Shown here one piece after another: positions 5,330 through 6,717 of a stretch of 6,717 bases of DNA. The notes under the pieces are model-generated. The model ran no database searches. It saw only the letters and a list, made by a program, of their open reading frames with translations, and was not told the origin of the DNA. This DNA comes from Gammaproteobacteria bacterium (GTDB lineage: Bacteria > Pseudomonadota > Gammaproteobacteria > Steroidobacterales > Steroidobacteraceae): NCBI GenBank assembly GCA_028293775.1, contig JAQGOD010000250.1, positions 1 to 6,717 on the forward strand, in the 5' to 3' direction. Position numbers and translations under genes: made by a program. Numbering within the stretch: the stretch's first letter is position 1; each line of letters starts with the position of its first letter.

Positions 5330-5342
5330 CGTTAACTTAACG
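5330..5342. repeat. Perfect 13-bp palindrome before the amidase start
   Basis: CGTTAA-C-TTAACG has six matching pairs around one central base. It ends 2 nt before the amidase ATG, in the place where a Shine-Dalgarno would normally sit; none is present. It could be a protein-binding operator over the start of the gene or a feature that affects ribosome access. The sequence does not match an operator I know. Confidence 0.5.
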
Positions 5343-5344
5343 CC

Positions 5345-6583
5345 ATGGGGTTCTCGTCGCTGCATCGCATTCTGGCTGGGTTGATGGCAGCCGTACTGTG
5401 CCACTCCGCGCTGGCGGTGGATGTTCGCGATGTTCGCCTCTGGGCGGGCCCGGACAACACTCGGGTGGTAGTGGACTTATCGGCCAACGCGCAACACAGT
5501 TTGGTCATGCTGCACAATCCCGAGCGCCTGGTGCTGGATGTGCCGGGGGCTCGAATCGGCAAGCGAGCACAGGTACCGCCCAGAGGGGTGGGAACGATAC
5601 GAAAGGTGCGCATGTCGCGCAGCCCGTCCGGGAATTTTCGGCTCGTGCTCGATCTTGCGCGGCCCACTCAGGCCAAAAGTTTTCTGACCACGCCCAATAC
5701 GCACTACGGCTACCGACTGGTCATCGATCTCGGAGGTGCTGCCGGAGGTGCTGCCGAAGTTCGCGCGCGCGCGCCCGACAAAGCGATCACGGCGAAACAC
5801 GCACCGGCCGACGCTCGGGATCTCATCATCGCCATCGATGCCGGCCACGGCGGTGAGGATCCGGGGGCGATAGGCAAGAACGGCACGCGCGAAAAAGACG
5901 TTGTCCTGGCGATTGCCCGAGAGCTGGCGCTTAGGGTAAACGCCGAAACCGGCATGCGCGCCATCCTCACGCGCAGTGGCGATTATTTCGTGCCATTGCG
6001 CGACCGCATGCGCCGCGCCCGGGCGCAACAAGCAGACCTGTTCGTCTCCATCCATGCGGATTCCACGCACGACCGCAGCATCGACGGCTCATCCGTGTAC
6101 ATCCTGTCGCAGCGGGGCGCGACCGACGAGGCCTCGCGTTGGCTCGCGGAACGGGAGAATGCTTCCGATTTGATCGGCGGCGTTTCTCTGGACGACAAGG
6201 ATGATGTGCTCGCCTCGGTGCTTCTCGACCTGTCGCAGTCGGCTTCGTTGAATGCCAGTCACGTGGCGGCCGAGAGGGTGCTGCATCAATTGATCCGAGC
6301 CGGCGAGGTTCGCAAGCACGAAGTGCAACAGGCGCGCTTCATGGTCTTGAAATCGCCGGATATTCCCTCGATGCTGGTTGAGACGGCCTACATTTCAAAC
6401 CCGCTCGAAGAACAGAGACTTCGCACCCAAGTTCAGCAAGCGAGGCTCGCAGCTGCGATTCACCAGGGTGTGCATGACTATTTCTCCGCCAACCCGCCCA
6501 TGGGCACGCGCATAGCGCAAATCGCAAACTCATCGCGCGCAGTGATGGCGGCCGGTGCCGGCGCAGGCGGCACTGGAGAGTAG
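5345..6583 (+). CDS. amiC: Periplasmic N-acetylmuramoyl-L-alanine amidase (AmiB/AmiC type)
   Basis: This zinc amidase cleaves between N-acetylmuramic acid and the stem peptide of murein, splitting septal wall for daughter-cell separation. The 412-residue product starts with a Sec signal peptide, probably cut after SALA (residue 24); there is no twin arginine. An AMIN domain (about 25-130) targets it to peptidoglycan. A low-complexity linker (130-157) follows, then an Amidase_3 domain (about 159-380). Zinc ligands are His168 (DAGHGG), Glu183 (REKD) and His237 (SIHADS); Glu346 (VETAYISN) is the catalytic acid. Residues about 268-313 match the blocking-helix segment of amidases activated by EnvC- or NlpD-like LytM factors, so such an activator is expected elsewhere. 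No C-terminal LysM, as many AmiB proteins carry, is seen. Position between tsaE and mutL is that of E. coli amiB, so the symbol is a choice between amiB and amiC. No Shine-Dalgarno precedes ATG 5345. Confidence 0.94.
   Translation: MGFSSLHRILAGLMAAVLCHSALAVDVRDVRLWAGPDNTRVVVDLSANAQHSLVMLHNPERLVLDVPGARIGKRAQVPPRGVGTIRKVRMSRSPSGNFRLVLDLARPTQAKSFLTTPNTHYGYRLVIDLGGAAGGAAEVRARAPDKAITAKHAPADARDLIIAIDAGHGGEDPGAIGKNGTREKDVVLAIARELALRVNAETGMRAILTRSGDYFVPLRDRMRRARAQQADLFVSIHADSTHDRSIDGSSVYILSQRGATDEASRWLAERENASDLIGGVSLDDKDDVLASVLLDLSQSASLNASHVAAERVLHQLIRAGEVRKHEVQQARFMVLKSPDIPSMLVETAYISNPLEEQRLRTQVQQARLAAAIHQGVHDYFSANPPMGTRIAQIANSSRAVMAAGAGAGGTGE
5731..5754 (+). repeat. Tandem 12-bp repeat in the amidase linker
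   Basis: Two perfect head-to-tail copies of CGGAGGTGCTGC encode the repeated residues GGAA-GGAA (130-137) in the linker between the AMIN and catalytic domains. The unit is a multiple of three, so gain or loss of a copy would only change linker length. Confidence 0.8.
5762..5774. repeat. Alternating CG tract in the amidase linker
   Basis: Thirteen bases of uninterrupted alternating C and G lie 7 bp after the 12-bp tandem repeat and encode part of RARAP (140-144). Such tracts can adopt Z-form DNA and are prone to 2-bp slippage, which here would shift the frame before the catalytic domain. Whether that happens is unknown. Confidence 0.6.
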
Positions 6584-6584
6584 C

Positions 6585-6599
6585 GGCTCGCTGCGAGCC
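6585..6599 (+). repeat. Hairpin between the amidase gene and mutL
   Basis: GGCTCG-CTG-CGAGCC forms a perfect 6-bp GC stem with a 3-nt loop, starting 2 nt after the amidase stop. No T-run follows, so it more likely acts as a 3' stability or partial pausing element in an operon message than as a full terminator. Confidence 0.4.
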
Positions 6600-6645
6600 C
6601 CGAACGCTCGTCGCTTGTGCGAAAATGCGCGACCCGAGGTCGCCA

Positions 6646-6717
6646 TTGCCCATTCAACTGCTTTCCGACTCCCTGATCAGTCAAATCGCCGCCGGCGAGG
6701 TCATAGAACGCCCGGCT
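6646..6717 (+). CDS. mutL: DNA mismatch repair protein MutL, N-terminal fragment
   Basis: MutL is the ATP-dependent link between mismatch recognition by MutS and downstream repair enzymes. Only 24 codons lie in the window: LPIQLLSDSL followed by ISQIAAGEVIERPA, the latter the highly conserved first part of the GHKL ATPase domain. The reading frame runs off the right edge. TTG 6646 is preferred because it aligns with the usual MPIQxL family start and follows GAGG (6636-6639) with 6-nt spacing. An in-frame ATG at 6625 would add seven residues but has no Shine-Dalgarno. It follows the amidase gene by 62 nt, the standard amiB-mutL order, and miaA would be expected next. Confidence 0.93.
   Translation, partial: MPIQLLSDSLISQIAAGEVIERPA

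Overview
This window is a compact housekeeping stretch from a moderately high-GC Gram-negative bacterium, most likely a gammaproteobacterium outside the enterics. The evidence is the order queG (divergent) / tsaE / AMIN-domain amidase / mutL and the pcnB-folK pair, both gammaproteobacterial arrangements. Specific CioA, PcnB and QueG sequences also look gammaproteobacterial. A Xanthomonadales/Nevskiales/Steroidobacterales-type lineage is my guess and cannot be proven from the window. I see no mobile element, CRISPR array, toxin-antitoxin pair or defence gene, and no undescribed multi-gene system. The interesting material is in the junctions between genes.

Region by region: (1) 1-617, minus strand: the N-terminal 205 residues of a cyanide-insensitive cytochrome bd-type quinol oxidase subunit I (CioA), running off the left edge. 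(2) 618-913: about 296 bp without a gene, holding the cioA upstream region and small dyads. (3) 914-989, minus: tRNA-Glu with anticodon CUC. (4) 990-1074: a short divergent region in which the tRNA promoter and a candidate pcnB promoter share one symmetric -10 element. (5) 1075-3664, plus: a tight operon of pcnB (poly(A) polymerase), folK (folate synthesis) and a deoxynucleoside kinase. (6) 3661-4791, minus: queG (epoxyqueuosine reductase), whose stop codon overlaps the stop of the kinase gene. (7) 4792-4802: a very tight divergent start region between queG and tsaE with a symmetric TATAATA element. (8) 4803-6717, plus: tsaE (tRNA t6A synthesis), a periplasmic N-acetylmuramoyl-L-alanine amidase, and the first 24 codons of mutL (mismatch repair), truncated by the right edge.

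Functional theme: much of the block concerns RNA and tRNA (tRNA-Glu, poly(A) polymerase, QueG queuosine modification, TsaE t6A modification), with nucleotide and folate metabolism, cell separation, repair and respiration beside it. TsaE-amidase-MutL follows the well-known gammaproteobacterial order. The gene nnrD (yjeF), which sits between queG and tsaE in E. coli, is absent here, so queG and tsaE nearly touch at their 5' ends. Two genes (pcnB and mutL) appear to begin with TTG, and several starts (folK, tsaE, amidase) lack an obvious Shine-Dalgarno sequence.
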